Source: Geosiphon pyriformis (Eukaryota > Glomeromycota > Glomeromycetes > Archaeosporales > Geosiphonaceae). From it: DNA of 64,000 nt. The notes under the pieces are model-generated. The model was not told the origin of the DNA, did not search any database, and saw nothing but the letters and a program-made list of their open reading frames with translations. Positions within the stretch are counted from its first letter, which is position 1; each line of letters starts with the position of its first letter. Both the position numbers and the translations under genes were made by a program. Positions 45,800 to 57,702 of this stretch are shown here, piece after piece. Where the stretch lies: contig JAAOMT010000029.1 of NCBI GenBank assembly GCA_016748015.1, forward strand, positions 481,140 through 545,139, in the 5' to 3' direction.

Positions 45800-48530
45800 C
45801 AAACAATCTATAGACAAGACAAATGTTATTTGCTCCAACCAGAACAATTGGAACAAATAAACATGGGAAATTTAGATCCACTCCAATGTATGCAGCTCAA
45901 GATGTTACTCAACAATTTCAACAACATCTTTGCCAACAAAAATGAGTTTGGCTGAACTGACATCATCTAGCATCAGATCAAAACTGGAGATGCAATGCCA
46001 ATTAAACAAAGAGCATACAGAGTGCCGCCAGCCAGTCATGAGATTATTCGTCAAGAGATAAACAGAATACTTGACAACAGGGTAATTTAACTATCAATGA
46101 GTCTATGGTCGTCACCAGTGGTACTTATCCATAAGAAAAATAGAAAAATCCAGTTTTGTGTAGACTACAGGAAACTCAATGGTGTAACTCATGGAGACAG
46201 TTATCCAACTCCACAAATACAGGAATTATTCGATGCTTTTGGTGGAAACAAATGGTTCTTCACATTAGATTTAGACAGTGGTTACTGGCAAGTAGCCATA
46301 AATCCAGCTGACAAAGAGAAGATGGCATTTACTACTAGAGAAGGGAATTTCAAATTTGAAGTAATGCCATTCAGCTTAACCAATGTCCCAGTGACTTTCC
46401 AACGGCTAATGGAAATTGTTTATATGGGCTTATTGTGGAAATCAGTAGTTGTATACTTGGATGACACCAATGTATTCTCAAAGACATTTAATAATTATCT
46501 TCATCATCTTCAACAAGTGTTCAAAAGACTAAGAAGAGCAGAACTGAACTAAATGTGACAAAATGCTTCTTTGGCAAGACGGAACTCAAATTCTTGGAAC
46601 ACATAGTCAGCAAAGACAGCATCAAAATGGATCCAGAGAAAATAGAAATAGTAAAGAACTTTTCTAAGATAGCGCAGCCACTCAATCAACTACAAAACAA
46701 AAATGCAAAATATGAATGGACAGAAAGTCAACAAGAAGCTTTTGATATTCTGAGGAAAAAGCTCATCCAAGCTCTAGTGCTGATTTATCCAAATTACAGC
46801 AAACCATTCATCATCACCACTGATGCATCCGGCCAAGCATTGGGAGAAGTATTATCTCAGAAAGGACCAGACAGCAGAGAACATTCAGTAGCATATGCCA
46901 GCAGAGGTTTAACACCAGCCGAAAAGAACTATGGAACACCGGAACAAGAACACTTAGCAATATACTGGGCCGTCATGAAATGGAAAAAATACTTGAGCCA
47001 GAAGTTTGAAGTATACACAAATCACAAGGGATTGACATCACTCCAAAAACAAGAATTTGGAGATGGAAGACAGTCAAGATGGAAAATGGTACTCATACCA
47101 TACAATTATACTATACATTACAAAAAAGGAAAAGACAACGGAAATGCTGATGGTTTATCACAAATAAGACAAATCTAAGAACATTTCAACCCAAAAATAT
47201 AATAAAACCAGAACAATACCAATGGAAAAATACAACAAAAAATGAACACACAAAAATACCAACAATTACAACATTATCTAAATACTGAACAGTTCAAGAA
47301 GAATTTATCTCATACAGAACGAAGGAGTATCAAACAACAATCAAAATATTTTATCACTCACCAAAATATACTTTATCAGAAAAATAGAAGAGAACCAGAT
47401 CAACCAACCAGAGTAATTACAGAGCCAGAAAAAGAGACAATATTATTCAACATGCACTCAAATCCAACAGCAAGACATTTTCACAAAGAAGCAACCATGG
47501 AAAGAACTAAAAAGAGATACTATTGGCCATCAATGTACCCAGACATCATTCAATATGTTCAAAATTGTGATGCTTGTCAGTGAAGAGAAGAAACAAGACC
47601 CAGTGAACGATTAAGACCAATCAAAGTGGGACAACTATTTGACTGTATGGGAATTGATTTAGTCGGATTATTAACAATCACCAGCAGAGGAAACAGATAC
47701 ATAGCAGTAGCTATGGACTATCTCACTAAATGGCCAGAGGCAAAAGCAATTCAAAGAGCGGATGCAGAATCCATTGCCAAATTCGTTCATCAAGAGTTGA
47801 TTTGTTAACATGGATGTCTAAAAGAATTATTATCAGACCAAGAAACTCATTTTGTGAACAGAACATTAACTGAATTGAGCCAAAGATTCGGAATCAAAAG
47901 ACCATTATCATCACCATACCATCCATAAACCAATGGATTAGTAGAAAGATTCAACAGAACATTGTGTGAAGCAATAGTCAAGCTCAGCCAAGAAAACCAG
48001 AATGATTGGAATTTGTTCATACCATCAGTACTATTTGCTTATCGAACAATGAAACAAGATACTACACAAGCAACACCATTTGAATTAGTATATGGAAGAA
48101 TAGCAACATTACCAGTAGAGAGAAAAATTAATACATATCCAGCTGAACCAATAACAGAGGAAAATTTTCAAGAAACATTGCTAAGAAGAACATATGACTT
48201 AATGGAAACATTAGAAAACAAATGAAGAAGAGCAGCTGATAATATCCAAAAGTCACAAGAAACACAGAAAGAAAGACACGATAGTCAACTACCAGATAAA
48301 CCAGTTGAATTCAAGATTGGAGACAAAGTATTACTACATTGTACCAAAGCAGAAAAACAATGGAGTGGAAAATTTGACCCCAAATGGGACAGACCATTTC
48401 ACATAGAAAAAATTCTAGGAAATGGAGCTTACAAATTAAGATTGGATAACAAAATTTTAACCAAAGCAGCACATGGAAATTGACTGAAACCATATCACAA
48501 CATCACACTACCATCGACCAGTAATATTCT
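45800..48530 (+). pseudogene. Element D reverse transcriptase, RNase H and integrase
   Basis: Reverse transcriptase (46097-46670) shows FCVDYRKLNGVT, FTLDLDSGYWQVAI, VMPFSLTNVPVTFQ and an intact YLDDTNV box. A one-base deletion near 46550 shifts the frame, and a segment following NFS is shorter than in B, so part of the thumb region is deleted. RNase H (46730-47178) has IITTDASGQALGEVLSQ, GLTPAEKNYGTPEQEHLAIYW and NADGLS. Integrase (47242-48480) has HFHKEATME and CDACQ (HHCC finger), GIDLVGLL, LLSDQETHF (G to E) and GLVERFNRT, then a GDKVLLHCTKAEKQW C-terminal module. Stops at several positions. Confidence 0.9.
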
Positions 48531-48684
48531 ACAATTAAGAGTACAGAGAATACTAGTCCAACCAGATGAGATTCCACGAGATCTGGAACCAATTATTATT
48601 ATCGACAACAACATGTTAAATTGATCCACCAAAAAGAATATATAAAGACATGGTAGACGCGACAGGAAATATCAAAAAAAAAAA

Positions 48685-49310
48685 ATGGAAATTACAGACA
48701 ACATTCACTCACTAGCACAACAACTCTTTCAATTAATCCAACACCAGAAAATGGAGATTACAATCAATCAACAAACCATTCGATATCAAGATACTAGAAA
48801 AACATTTCAACTCAGAACACAGAAGAAAACTGAAAATACTGTGGACAAAATTATGGCAAAAGTAAAATTAGCAATAAAAAAATCAACAAAAGAGTCACTA
48901 TATCAAGAATTGACTAAAGAAACTTGGAATTGGTGGATACAACAATTCCCACAAAACTATTGTTATTTTTATTTGGAACAACACGTAAATATTCAGAATC
49001 TATATACAGATAAAACAAAGCAATTATTCGACAAAAGAATACTACAACAATTAGAACATTTTGTGAGAAAGAACAACTTATCTACACAAGCCCGAGCCAT
49101 ATACCAAATACACACAGCATTTCAAGATAAACCAGAAATATTACTCAACAGAGCAATGGATATGGTTACCAGTAATCAATTGGGGAAAATCACCAATGCT
49201 TAATTTGAAGAATTACAGACCCAAATAACACAAGTAATTCTTAAAAACAAAATTCAGAAAATACTTCAAGAAGGGGAATTACATGAGTTAGATTTTGACA
49301 GAACTCAATA
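48685..49310 (+). pseudogene. Element D tail ORF of unknown function
   Basis: The longest version of this ORF: ATG at 48685, 172 codons to a TAA at 49201-49203 (Q in the related copies), then ~35 more codons in frame to a natural-looking end near 49312. Composition is rich in Q, K, T and N, with a tryptophan-rich block (ETWNWWIQQF) and predicted mainly helical, charged segments. There is no signal peptide, transmembrane segment, cysteine cluster or chromodomain pattern. It sits directly between integrase and the polypurine tract in three elements, so it belongs to the family. I do not recognise it. Confidence 0.75.
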
Positions 49311-49312
49311 TT

Positions 49313-49328
49313 AAAAAGGAGGGAATAA
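49313..49328 (+). promoter_or_regulatory. Polypurine tract, element D
   Basis: AAAAAGGAGGGAATAA lies immediately before the 3' LTR, the expected plus-strand primer position. Equivalent tracts precede the 3' LTRs of B and C. Confidence 0.8.
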
Positions 49329-50212
49329 TGTTACTCATAAAAATATAGGAAATATATTAGCATAATTATTAGCCAATCAAAAGTAAGCATAGTAAATGTG
49401 GAATTCCAGGATTCCTCTCAAAAATTGCAGGATTCCAGAAATTTCAGGATTCCTGATGAGGAATTGCAGGATTCCAAAATTCCAGGATTCCTCTCAAAGG
49501 AATCACAGGATTCTAGGAATTCCAGGATTCTTGTCATGAAGAATCGAGGAATTGAGGAATCCCAATTATGTATATATAGCAGTAGTGTTAGAAACAGAAA
49601 AGACAAAATTGATACCACAGAATCCTTAGTCTAAAAACACAATCATCAAATAAATAATTATTCTATATCTCAACCCATTCTTCACTATCAACACTTCATG
49701 TTGATAGTAATTGATACTTAACCACACTGGAACAATAGCTCTTGATCACGGCTATTGACGGGATACTAATCTGCAAATTGCCTTGGCTTATTTTTTTTCT
49801 TTCTTTATTTTCTTTTATTTCTTTTTCTTTATTTTTTGTTTAGTTGTTGTTGTATACTAATTGATTAAAGATTAAAGTGCTAAGTTATTGATGTCAAAGA
49901 TAGCCTGGTAAAAGACCCAGAAATAAGAATAGAATTTTATATATTATCGAATAGCTTACCAGAAGGGCACAATTGCCAGACTAAATCCAGCCACCATGCT
50001 GAGAAAGAAATTGGAAAAACTCTTGGAAAGACACATCTACTATCGACACTATTGAATCTCTGTTCATTATACAAAAGACTCAACCCAAACCTTCAGATCC
50101 ATCAAAACTTTCAGATACAACACCTTCAGATCACGATCAACTGCTATTAGCTTCGAGCACCAAGTTATGGATTTGTTATTTAATTCAACAGCAAAAAAAA
50201 TCACCTGTAACA
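49329..50212 (+). repeat. Element D 3' LTR
   Basis: 884 bases, the same length as the 5' LTR, from TGTTACTCATAA to CACCTGTAACA. Differences from the 5' LTR that I checked by eye are mostly transitions. Confidence 0.92.
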
Positions 50213-50216
50213 GTGC
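50213..50216. repeat. Target-site duplication of element D, right copy (GTGC)
   Basis: Pairs with GCGC at 40089-40092; the single difference is C/T at a CpG. Confidence 0.75.
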
Positions 50217-51730
50217 CTATTGACAACAGTTTTTTGCCACAATTGACGCATATAAGCTTTGGTCAATAATAGTTGGTTGGTTGTGGTGGTGGATGAGTAT
50301 AAGTGGTGTAGATGTCTGTGGATGTTGATTCTTCTTCTTTTGTCTTTCCCTTCCCTTTCTCATTTTTATTCTCTTCCCACTTCCAATTTATCATTTCTTC
50401 TTGATCTTTGTTGGTTTTCTAGTTGTTGTTGATGTTTCAAGTAAGTTGGTTTCCTTTTGTTTCCCTTTTTTTTGGTTGTCTTACGATAGTATTGGTGGCA
50501 GTTTGTTGTGATCTTTATTGGCCCACGAGACTTGATAGGCTTTTCAAGTAGGTTTTTCTTTTTCCTCTTCGAACTCAATTAGGGGTGTTGTTGGGTTGGT
50601 TATTTTGAAGTGGCCACACATGGCTGGTACCCACATGTGTCGACTGTTCTGACTAAGGGCCAGTTCTTGAGTCATCCAATCAAGTACAGCATTGGTTTTG
50701 GACAACCAGTCGTTGTTAACAAGTGCCTGATATTGTGTTGCTTCCATCACAAGAACTTTGATGGACATAATGATGCCATTGATTTCAATTGGTAAATTAT
50801 CAATTTCGCTGATTGGAGTTTTGGTTGCTCTATCAGCTGTGATGATGCATGTGCTGACAGCTCGATCAACTCAACAACCTAATTGGTCCATAAGTTGTTT
50901 TGTGATGATGCTGCCAGCTAATTCACTATCTAATATCAGTTTGATGAACTGACCATCAACTTTGGCATCCATGTACATAGCAGTAATGGGTTTTTCTTTG
51001 AGGATGGCTCCACTAAATAGAGAGGTTACTGATGGTTCTTTAAGTTCAAATGGGAAGATCGCAGCTAATGATTCATCGTAGGAGATAGTTGTGGGTGGAA
51101 TGTTGTTGGTAAGTGTCCTTTGGTTGGTTTTCTGTGTCCTGGGTGCAGCATCTTCTGGGCTGACCAGAAGACTTAAATAGTTCTAGGAACTCAGGTTTTG
51201 GTTATACCTGGTTCCTGAACTCCACTGGCGTGATCCTGATGGTTGATTTAATAAACTGAAAATTGGTTGGTAAACCACTATCACCAATCTTCAGTTTTGG
51301 GTTACTTTAGATCTGAGGTTTCCTGATGTTATTTAAGCTGGGTTGGATGGTGGTATTTGAACTGTGGGTGCCTGATAAATTATTTGTGGCTGCGGTGGTT
51401 GATACATTACTGGTGGCTATAGTTGATAGACTAGAAGTTGATATATGAGTGGTTGATATATTGACTGTTGTGTTATTAGCAAGTAAGTCAGTTGATATGG
51501 TGCTGGGTTGGATTGGTAATTCAGAATTAGGAACTGGTGATCAGAGTTTCAATATTGATTTCCTAATCATTGGTTATCTATTCTTAACCTACAGTCAACT
51601 CTTAAATGCTCTTGTTTACTACAGTAGTGGCAAACACGCATCTCTTACTGCCACTGTTGATTGGTCGAGGATGATGGGTGCAACTGATTCTGGAAACAAT
51701 TTGCGTTTTTTTGATTATTGCATTGTTGTG
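50217..51730 (-). pseudogene. Element C cysteine-rich start, protease and gag C-terminal region
   Basis: Minus strand. The cysteine-rich domain begins near 50290-50217 (KLICVNCGKKLLSIG), where D interrupts it. The protease lies around 51080-50540: its active-site motif reads LILDSELAGSI (50920-50935) where D has DSGSAGSI, so the essential glycine is lost. Its C-terminal block is LVNNDWLSKTN. Upstream is a Y/P/Q-rich spacer (51160-51480) and the region of the zinc knuckle near 51600-51640. Many stops are present. Confidence 0.78.
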
Positions 51731-51734
51731 GAGG

Positions 51735-53372
51735 TTAATAGATTGTCTGATTGTTAGCTAAGTATTTCTCTAATTTTTGGTTAATGAACTCACTGAATTG
51801 TTTCAACTTAGAATCCAATTCAGATGATCTATTCATCACTAAATTGACAGCTTGGGTGTGGTTAGCTTTGAGTTTAGCTGCTTCAAAATCTCTGGCATTG
51901 GTAACTGCAGCTTGAAGGTTTGCTGAATGCATTAGACATACATGTTAGAAGATGCTACTGCACAGATCTCTAATAAATTGGTTTAGTGGTGCTGTAAAAT
52001 AGTCAGCCTGGATTGCTTGAATTTGGCACAGGTTCCTGTGGAAGCATTCTAAGTAAGTAATGACTGCTTCATTTTCTCCTTGTTTGATAATGGTGAAAGT
52101 GTTTGTTAGTCAATTAATACTATTATTATTGCTAAAGTATTGTAGAAATGCAAGCTTGAATGCATTAAAATCCTGGGGTTTGTTAGCTAAGCTTTGATAC
52201 CATGAGTTGGCAGTATTCTAAAGAAAATAGGGAATGGCCTGCATGGCTTTGGCATCATTCTATCCATTGGCTGTGATGACTTTTTCTATATTGTTTAGCC
52301 ATACTTGGACATTGTTCTCTTTGTCAGTGAATTTTTTGATTTTGGCAATAGGAGCATATACTATTGGTGCTACAATGTATTGTTGTGGTGGTTGTTGAAG
52401 TTGAAATTGTTGTTGTGGCAGTGAAAGCAGCTGTTGTGGTTGTTGGGGCAGTTGAAGTGACTGTAGTTGAATTGGTTCAATAATTGGTTCAATTGGTGGT
52501 TGATTTATGACAATATTTGGAGATAAATTCAGTTGATTAATTAAATCAGAGTTTAGAATATTCTGATTCCATGGTATTTGAATATTTGGAGTCTCAATTT
52601 CTGGATTTTCTTGATTTGTATTTTTTGGAGTTTGAACATTTGGGGTTTCAACTTCCGGGTTTTCTGAAATCAGGTTTTGGTAAGTAAATTCTTGATTCTC
52701 AGATTCTTTTTCTTCTTTCGATTCTGATGCTTCCCATGAATCAGCTATTCTGAAATCTAGTAGAGGTGGTGGTGATCAGATTCCTGATGGCGTTGGTGTT
52801 TATGATTGAAATCCTTCAAAATATTTGCTATATGGGCTTAGTAATTCTGTTTTCCTTTGTTTACTTTGGAATAAGAATCATCCAAATGTTGATGTCACAT
52901 TTGATGTGGACGTGTTTGGTAATGTGATATGAATGGTGCTTCCAGGAGTATAATGATATGATGGATTTGTGGGTGATTCAACTCTGTGTTTCTTCCAAGT
53001 GGGTGGTTGGATCCATTGAGGTGTTACTGCTGGTGTTTGTAGTTTTCCTTTGCCTTTACTTGAATAGATGATTGGGTATCTTTGTTGTGTGTAATGTTCA
53101 ATTTCTTTGTTAATCTCAGTGATAATGGATGCAAAATTATGATTTGTTGGTAAGCTGGTGTTTTGTATTAATTTGTAGTAGAAAGTTTCTTTCGCTGATT
53201 CAGTGTTTACTGATATCCCTAACAAATAGGCAATTCTCTTATTGATATAGAAATTGAAAAGTGATTTCACTGATATATGATTGTGATTTAATCCCAAGTG
53301 TTGACAATAGTGTTGAAATAAGGATTTCATGAATCCTAAATGGTTTGCTCCTATACTTTCTGATTCTGCCAC
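51735..53372 (-). pseudogene. Element C gag
   Basis: Starts at a GTG codon at 53372 (VAESESIGANHLGF), open for 164 codons to 52878. Broken pieces follow, including the Q-rich segment (52370-52470, minus strand), the retrotransposon-gag block (about 52330-51960) and an end block ARDFEAAKLKANHTQ (51932-51735). The N-terminal part is among the best preserved of the four copies. Confidence 0.82.
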
Positions 53373-53431
53373 TGTTAATTAGTTGTTGGTACTGGTTCTC
53401 TGTAGGATTATACCTCACAGGAAGCACCAAA

Positions 53432-54287
53432 TGTTACAGATAATTATTTGGGGTCTCAAATCAAATAACAAATCCATAACTTGGTGCTCAATATCTTGAC
53501 AAAGCTGGTACATTGGTTGTATCTGAAGATTTTAGAGTTGAGTCTTTTGTATAATGAATAGAGATTTAATTGATGGTTTTATCTGTAGCTTCCCAAAACT
53601 GCAGTTTTGTCAAATTTTTTTCTCAGCGTGGGCCAGTAATCTTCCTGGTAAGCTATCTTCAAATCTATGAGTGTTCTACCCTTGTTTCACAGGTCTTTTA
53701 CCAGTCCCTATAACGTTTGTATCTCAGCGCTTAATCCTTAATCAATTTTAGTAAAACCAAAGAAATAACAAAAAAAATAAAAAAAAATAAAGAAATTAAC
53801 AAAAAGCAATTGCAAGTTAGTATCCCATCAATAGCCGTGATCAAGAGCTATTGTTCCAGTGTAGTTAAGTATCAATTACTATTAACATAAAGTGTTGATA
53901 GTAGAGAGTGAATTGAGATAGTGAATAATTATTTATTAATATTTGTGATTTTTGGAAAGTTGCTTAGATAAAATTTAAATAGAGAGGTCTTCTAATTAAA
54001 GATTCTGCCTTTTCTACTTCTAACATTACTGCTATATATACATAATTGAGATTCTTCAATTCCTCAATTTTTCATCTCAAGAATCCTGGGATTCCTGGAA
54101 TTCTGCAATTTCTTTTGAAAGAAATCCTGGAATTTTGGAATTCTGCGATTCCTTGCATGGAGAATCCTGAAATTCCTGGAATCCTGCAATTCCTTTTGAG
54201 AAGAATTCTGGAATTCCACATTTACTATGGCTATCTCTAATTGGCTATTTTATATGTTAATATATTTCCTATATTCTATGAGTAACA
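53432..54287 (-). repeat. Element C 5' LTR (right end on the plus strand)
   Basis: Plus-strand TGTTACAGATAATT to ATGAGTAACA, 856 bases. To its left lies the primer-site region in reverse orientation (AGCACCAAA). It contains the AATTCC array at 54085-54215. Confidence 0.88.
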
Positions 54288-57200
54288 ACGTATACCCATT
54301 ACATTTAGTTACACTTCAAGTCATTATTACTCATGCCAGAGACTTTGAGTTGGTTGAGTTAGAGGCCAACTATGCCCATGCCATTAATCTAGTAATGAAT
54401 AGATCATCTGAATTGGATTTCAAATTGAAACAATTCAGTTATTCAATTAATTAGAAATTAGAGGAATACTTAGCTAACAATCACACAATTTATCAGCCAT
54501 CACAATAATGCTATAATATAAGAAATGTCAATCGTTTCCAAAATCAGTAACATCCCTTGTCATCTAATCAGATATGGTAGCAAGAAATGCATATCTGCTA
54601 CAACTGTAATAAACAAGGTCACATTAGAATTAACTGCCATTTTTATAATAACCTATGATCAGAAAATTAATACAAGAACCCCAATCACCAATTTCAAACT
54701 CTGAACCATTACCTAAATTAAGATCAATATCAAATCACTTACCTACTAATGATACAACCACCAATATACCAACCACCCATATATCAACCTCCAATTTATC
54801 AACTGCAGCCACAAATAATATATCAACCACCGCAGTCCTAAATAATTTATCAAACACCCACAGTTCAAACACCACTATCAAACCCAGCTCAAATGACATC
54901 AGGAAACCCCAGATCATAAATTACTCAAAACTGAAAATTGGTGATAGTTGTTCATCAACCAATTCTCAGCTTTTTCAACCAACTATCAGGATCACATTCT
55001 CGGAACTTGGAAATTGGGTATGTTCAAAACCCAAATTCACAACACTATTTAAGTCTTCTGATTACTCCAGAAAACGCCTCATCTAATAAACCAGAACCCA
55101 ACCAACAACCAATACTTACCAATAATATCCCACCCACAACCAGCACTGAAGACAAAACTCTTACTGCTATATTTCTTTTTGAACTCAAAAAAATGACCTC
55201 AGTTCTATTATTTAGTAGAGCCGCATTGAACACCAAACCCATAACTATGATGTATACTAATGCCAAAGTGGATGGGCACTCCATCAAACTGATCTTAGAT
55301 AGTGGATCAGCTGGCAGCATCATCACAAGACAATTCATAGACCAATTAAGTCGCTAAGTTGATCATATTGCCAGCACTTGCATAATTACTGTTGATAAAA
55401 CAACCAAAACCTCTATTGGTGAAATTGATGACTTCTCTTTTGAAGTCAATAGTATCATCATTTCTATCAAAGTCTTAGTGATGGAAGCAACTCAATATCA
55501 GGCATTAGTAAGAAACAACTGGTTATCTAAAACCAATGCCATACTTGACTGGATGATGCAGAAGCTCTAACTTAGCCAAAATGGCCAACACATACAAGTA
55601 CCAGCCACATGTAGTCACTTCAAAACCAACAACCCACCAGCACCACTCATTGACTTCGAGAAAGAAGAAAAAAAACCAATTTGGAAAGCATATTAAGTCT
55701 TGTGGGCTGATAATGACCACAACAAGCTACCACTCATACTTTTTTGGGACAACAACAGGAAAGAAAAACAATGAAAGAACTTATCTGGAATACCAACCAA
55801 GCATGGGAAACTAACAATAACCAGGATGAACCATCAACTTGGGAGTGGGAAGAGAACAACAAGGGAAAGAGAAAGAAGAGAGAAGAAAAAAATGTAACCA
55901 AAAAAACCACTGACACCAAAGAAATAAACAGTGGCTGGACAAATTTATACTCAGTCTATAAGCAATTGTCACAACCATCATACATATCTCTTAAATACAA
56001 AGACTGTGGAAAGAAACTTTTTTTTATGGAAGCTTGAGTGGTGTCAGATGAAGATTACTAAACATGCATATATTATTACTGTAAGCTGTGCTATAGAAAA
56101 TGATATAGATACTCAAAATGTCAAAAAAAGTGGGACAACAAACCATGTTTTGCTTGTGGCAAATAGTTGCTTAATGAAGGAATGTAGAATGACATTCCTG
56201 AGTAAGGAGGAACATGCAATGCTTTGTGCCAATACATGATTCTCATCAGTGACTGGGTGAGTTGTAAAATGCCCATTACTGTAGTCTGGCACCGAGCAAT
56301 CAATCACTTAGATGGGTATCCACATAACGAGGACAAAATCTGACATATGACCAATGCCAAAATTGAAAAAGCCACACCCAGTAAAATCTTAGAGATCAAA
56401 AACAACTCACCAGAACCAGTTGATATTGTTTTGATCCCCAATCCAAAAACATTCCTAGATATTGAAACAGGTCCAGAAAAATTTCATAAATACTATCAAA
56501 ACTTAGCACTCATTAGAGAAGAGCAAGAGCAATGCTTAGAACAGTTAAACACTAGATTGTATCAATACTGCCTAATTCTCTGTAACTTTCAATATTGTAA
56601 TGAGTGTGATCTCATTTACAATCCACCAATTCACATGATCTACATGATTCCAGAGAAGAAAGAACCAATCAGCAGCTGTGCATTGGAATTGGAATCAAAT
56701 TTTAATCTTAATTCAGACTCTAACAATGATGATGATGAAAACAACAGTTTCAGTTTTGTTCCATATGGTAATAACAATAACAATAATTTAGACTCAGATT
56801 CAAACTCCAATTTAAACCATGAACAATATATTGCACTCTCTGATCTCACCAAGGAGCAAGAACTAAAATGGTTCAGTGATAATAATGAAGGTATTATGCC
56901 AAAACATGCATATAATACTGATGCAGAGTTTGATCTGAGATATCTGAGAAAAAATTCCATCAAATTGGAACTCTATTTGTGCACCTGCTTTAATCTCAAA
57001 ATAGCACTGGAAATTTTAGCAACAACAATGGTTCAGTTAGCATCTAAGAGTAGCTTAGCCAAAAAGAGAATCAACATCAAGAGAGAAATAATTGACACAA
57101 AATATATAGAAAATATTATTGCTATGCTACAAAATGACTCAGAAAAGACATATATCATAGATCCAAATAAAAAGATAGCACAAGCAATATTCTTGTCTTT

Positions 57201-57702
57201 GGTTAAAATAGCTTAGTTAGTATCAGTGAGAAACAAAGAAGAATTAGGGATAACAACAAAAGAGATACAAGGATTTGGATCAACAGGTAAAATAGATATA
57301 CCAGTCAATATGGCAGAAAAAGAGATTATTAACAAGAAAAAAATTATCTCCACCTGTCAATCAATTTCTATTCCACCATATGACCAGTACATAGTAGTCA
57401 TAGAGAGAAAAGTGAAAAATCAGGTTCAAATTTTTGAGGCAGAAACAACACTTTGTGAATCAAAAGAAATTGGATTAGTCAATTTATACATATCAGCCAA
57501 GAACCACAGTTACATAAAAATTTCCATCTACAACAACACAAGAAATGACATCAGGATACCAAAAAAAACAATTATTGGATACTTAACCACCAAAATTGAA
57601 AACCAACTGCCAGACATCATTCCAGAATTTCCACAACTTTGTGGATATGTGGATATTACATCACAAACAATATATGTTATTTGCTCCAACCAGAACAATT
57701 AG
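54288..57702 (+). pseudogene. Element A gag end, protease, cysteine-rich domain and dUTPase
   Basis: Resumes A after element C. Gag end block at 54310-54480 (ARDFELVELEANYAH), zinc-knuckle remnant near 54594-54640, protease at 54938-55600 with LILDSGSAGSIITRQ, and cysteine-rich domain at 55950-56620 (ending CNFQYCNECDLIYN). The dUTPase at 56900-57300 has DAEFDLRYL, SKSSLAKKRIN, EIIDTKYIENI, KIAQAIFLSL and KEIQGFGSTGK: all five motifs are recognisable with substitutions, and a TAG at 57214-57216 interrupts. The linker runs to 57702. Confidence 0.82.

Larger units (their letters stand above)
40093..50212 (+). mobile_element. Gypsy-like element D, innermost and best preserved copy
   Basis: LTRs of equal length (40093-40976 and 49329-50212, both 884 bases) enclose a plus-strand internal region. 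Gag to reverse transcriptase share one frame (frame 2) from 41039 to 46552, then a one-base deletion shifts the rest to frame 1. This suggests an ancestral single gag-pol frame. Stops interrupt it in gag, before the cysteine-rich domain, at the protease-RT linker and in integrase. By position it is the last insertion (inside C, which is inside A). Confidence 0.92.
34040..54287 (-). mobile_element. Gypsy-like element C, minus strand, inserted in element A's gag and itself split by element D
   Basis: LTRs at 34040-34916 and 53432-54287 enclose a minus-strand internal region with the same gene order as B and D. A polypurine tract (AAAAAGAAGAGAATAA on the minus strand, 34917-34932) precedes its 3' LTR. 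The flanks ACAT (34036-34039) and ACGT (54288-54291) are a 4-bp duplication differing at a CpG. Element D (40093-50212) interrupts the cysteine-rich domain. Without D, C would be about 10.1 kb. Stops and a damaged protease motif make it inactive. Confidence 0.9.

Noticed and set aside
48685-49310. Envelope gene, which would make these elements errantivirus- or retrovirus-like
   Set aside because: The ORF after integrase has no signal peptide, transmembrane helix or glycoprotein cysteine pattern.
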